DNA of 7,208 nucleotides from an uncultured Micrococcales bacterium (GTDB lineage Bacteria; Actinomycetota; Actinomycetes; Actinomycetales; Microbacteriaceae): contig CAIKYE010000138.1 in the NCBI GenBank assembly GCA_903831585.1, positions 1 to 7,208 of the forward strand. Direction: 5' to 3'. Shown here in pieces: positions 6,623-7,208 of this stretch. Each line of letters opens with the position of its first letter. Within the stretch, counting starts at the first letter, position 1. Made by a program: the position numbers and the translations under genes. The notes under the pieces were generated by a model. That model was not told the DNA's origin, ran no database searches, and was given only the letters and a program-made list of their open reading frames with translations.

Positions 6623-6642
6623 GGGCTAGCAACCGCTAGTTC
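6623..6642 (+). promoter_or_regulatory. Hairpin in the atpB-atpE intergenic region
   Basis: CTAGC (6626-6630), loop AACC, GCTAG (6635-6639) form a perfect 5-bp stem. Two G-U pairs and a G-C pair extend it to 8 bp (6623-6642). It begins at the base after the atpB stop and ends 10 nt before the atpE ribosome binding site. No U-run follows, so it is not a terminator. It may protect the upstream mRNA end or isolate the atpE start from upstream structure. Confidence 0.5.
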
Positions 6643-6652
6643 AAAACCACGG

Positions 6653-6657
6653 AAGGA
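6653..6657 (+). promoter_or_regulatory. Ribosome binding site for atpE
   Basis: AAGGA (within GGAAGGAAA) ends 8 nt before the GTG at 6666, in an A-rich and probably unstructured leader. A strong site fits the need for many c subunits per complex. Confidence 0.75.
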
Positions 6658-6662
6658 AATAA

Positions 6663-6896
<234 letters not shown>

Positions 6897-6915
6897 TCGC
6901 TAGGAAACCAACACC

Positions 6916-7208
6916 ATGATTTCAACGATTCTTGTCGCGGCAGCTGAGGGCGAGGCGGCTCCAAACCCGCTTATCCCAGCTCTCTATGACATTGTCTGGT
7001 CATCGGTTGTCTTCGCTATTCTTTTGGTCTTCTTCTGGTTCAAGGTTCTTCCGAATCTAAAGAAGACCTTGGATGCACGCACCGAAGCGATCGAGGGTCG
7101 CCTTGCCGCTGCCGAGAAGGCGCAAGCCGAGGCCGCAGCCAAGACCGCCAATATCGAGGCCGAGCAGGCAGCTGCTCGCGCAGAGGCTTCGCAGATTCGC
7201 GAAGAAGC
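6916..7208 (+). CDS. atpF: F1Fo ATP synthase subunit b (3'-truncated by window edge)
   Basis: Subunit b is the peripheral stalk that ties F1 to subunit a. The window holds 97 complete codons plus two bases, and the frame is open to the edge. A short N-terminal stretch (MISTILVAAAEGEAAPNPLI) precedes one membrane span at about residues 24-42 (IVWSSVVFAILLVFFW). From residue 46 there is a long charged, Ala/Glu/Lys-rich helix (LKKTLDARTEAIEGRL, then AEKAQAEAAAK) that fits the dimeric right-handed coiled-coil stalk. The start is the ATG at 6916, with TAGGAAA at 6901-6907 as a moderate ribosome binding site about 10 nt upstream. The gene follows atpE after 19 nt, as expected for atpBEF. Ala- and Glu-rich composition is normal for the family. 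Subunits delta, alpha, gamma, beta and epsilon should follow outside the window. Confidence 0.93.
   Translation, partial: MISTILVAAAEGEAAPNPLIPALYDIVWSSVVFAILLVFFWFKVLPNLKKTLDARTEAIEGRLAAAEKAQAEAAAKTANIEAEQAAARAEASQIREE

Overview
This window looks like chromosomal housekeeping DNA from a Gram-positive actinobacterium. The best guess is a member of the Microbacteriaceae with a moderate-GC genome, perhaps one of the small aquatic 'Luna'-type lineages. Four things point there: the gene order, an Arg/Asn-rich extension at the start of Rho, the actinobacterial style of RF1, and an AtpB with the Micrococcales-like stretch RPVTLALRLMMNM. The assignment rests on remembered family features, not on a search.

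All genes lie on the + strand and are packed tightly. In order they are: rho (5' end outside the window), prfA (RF1), prmC (the methyltransferase that modifies RF1), a TsaC/YrdC-type threonylcarbamoyl-AMP synthase, a WecA-like polyprenyl-phosphate GlcNAc-1-phosphate transferase, and a small AtpI-like membrane protein. After a 126-nt gap come atpB, atpE and atpF (3' end outside the window). This is the classic actinobacterial order seen in Mycobacterium and Streptomyces (rho-prfA-prmC-sua5-wecA-atpI-atpBEF), except that rpmE, which usually sits between rho and prfA in those genera, is absent.

Positions 2-5656 read as one nearly gapless block. Junctions are 4, 6 and 17 nt apart or overlap by 1 and 14 nt, so co-transcription and translational coupling are likely. 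The block joins transcription termination (Rho), translation termination (RF1 and its Gln methylation), tRNA t6A37 synthesis, cell-wall glycopolymer initiation and an ATP synthase accessory protein. Positions 5657-5782 form the only sizeable intergenic region. It carries an extended -10 promoter candidate, an inverted repeat, a small open frame that overlaps the atpB start, and the atpB ribosome binding site. From 5783 the ATP synthase Fo genes a, c and b follow, with a small hairpin between atpB and atpE.

I found no mobile element, CRISPR array, tRNA, rRNA, phage gene or defence system, and no evidence for a new biological system. The points worth a second look are fine-scale: the disordered Rho extension, the missing rpmE, the exclusive use of RF1-readable stop codons, a Glu/His swap in AtpB, and the regulatory features around atpB and atpE.
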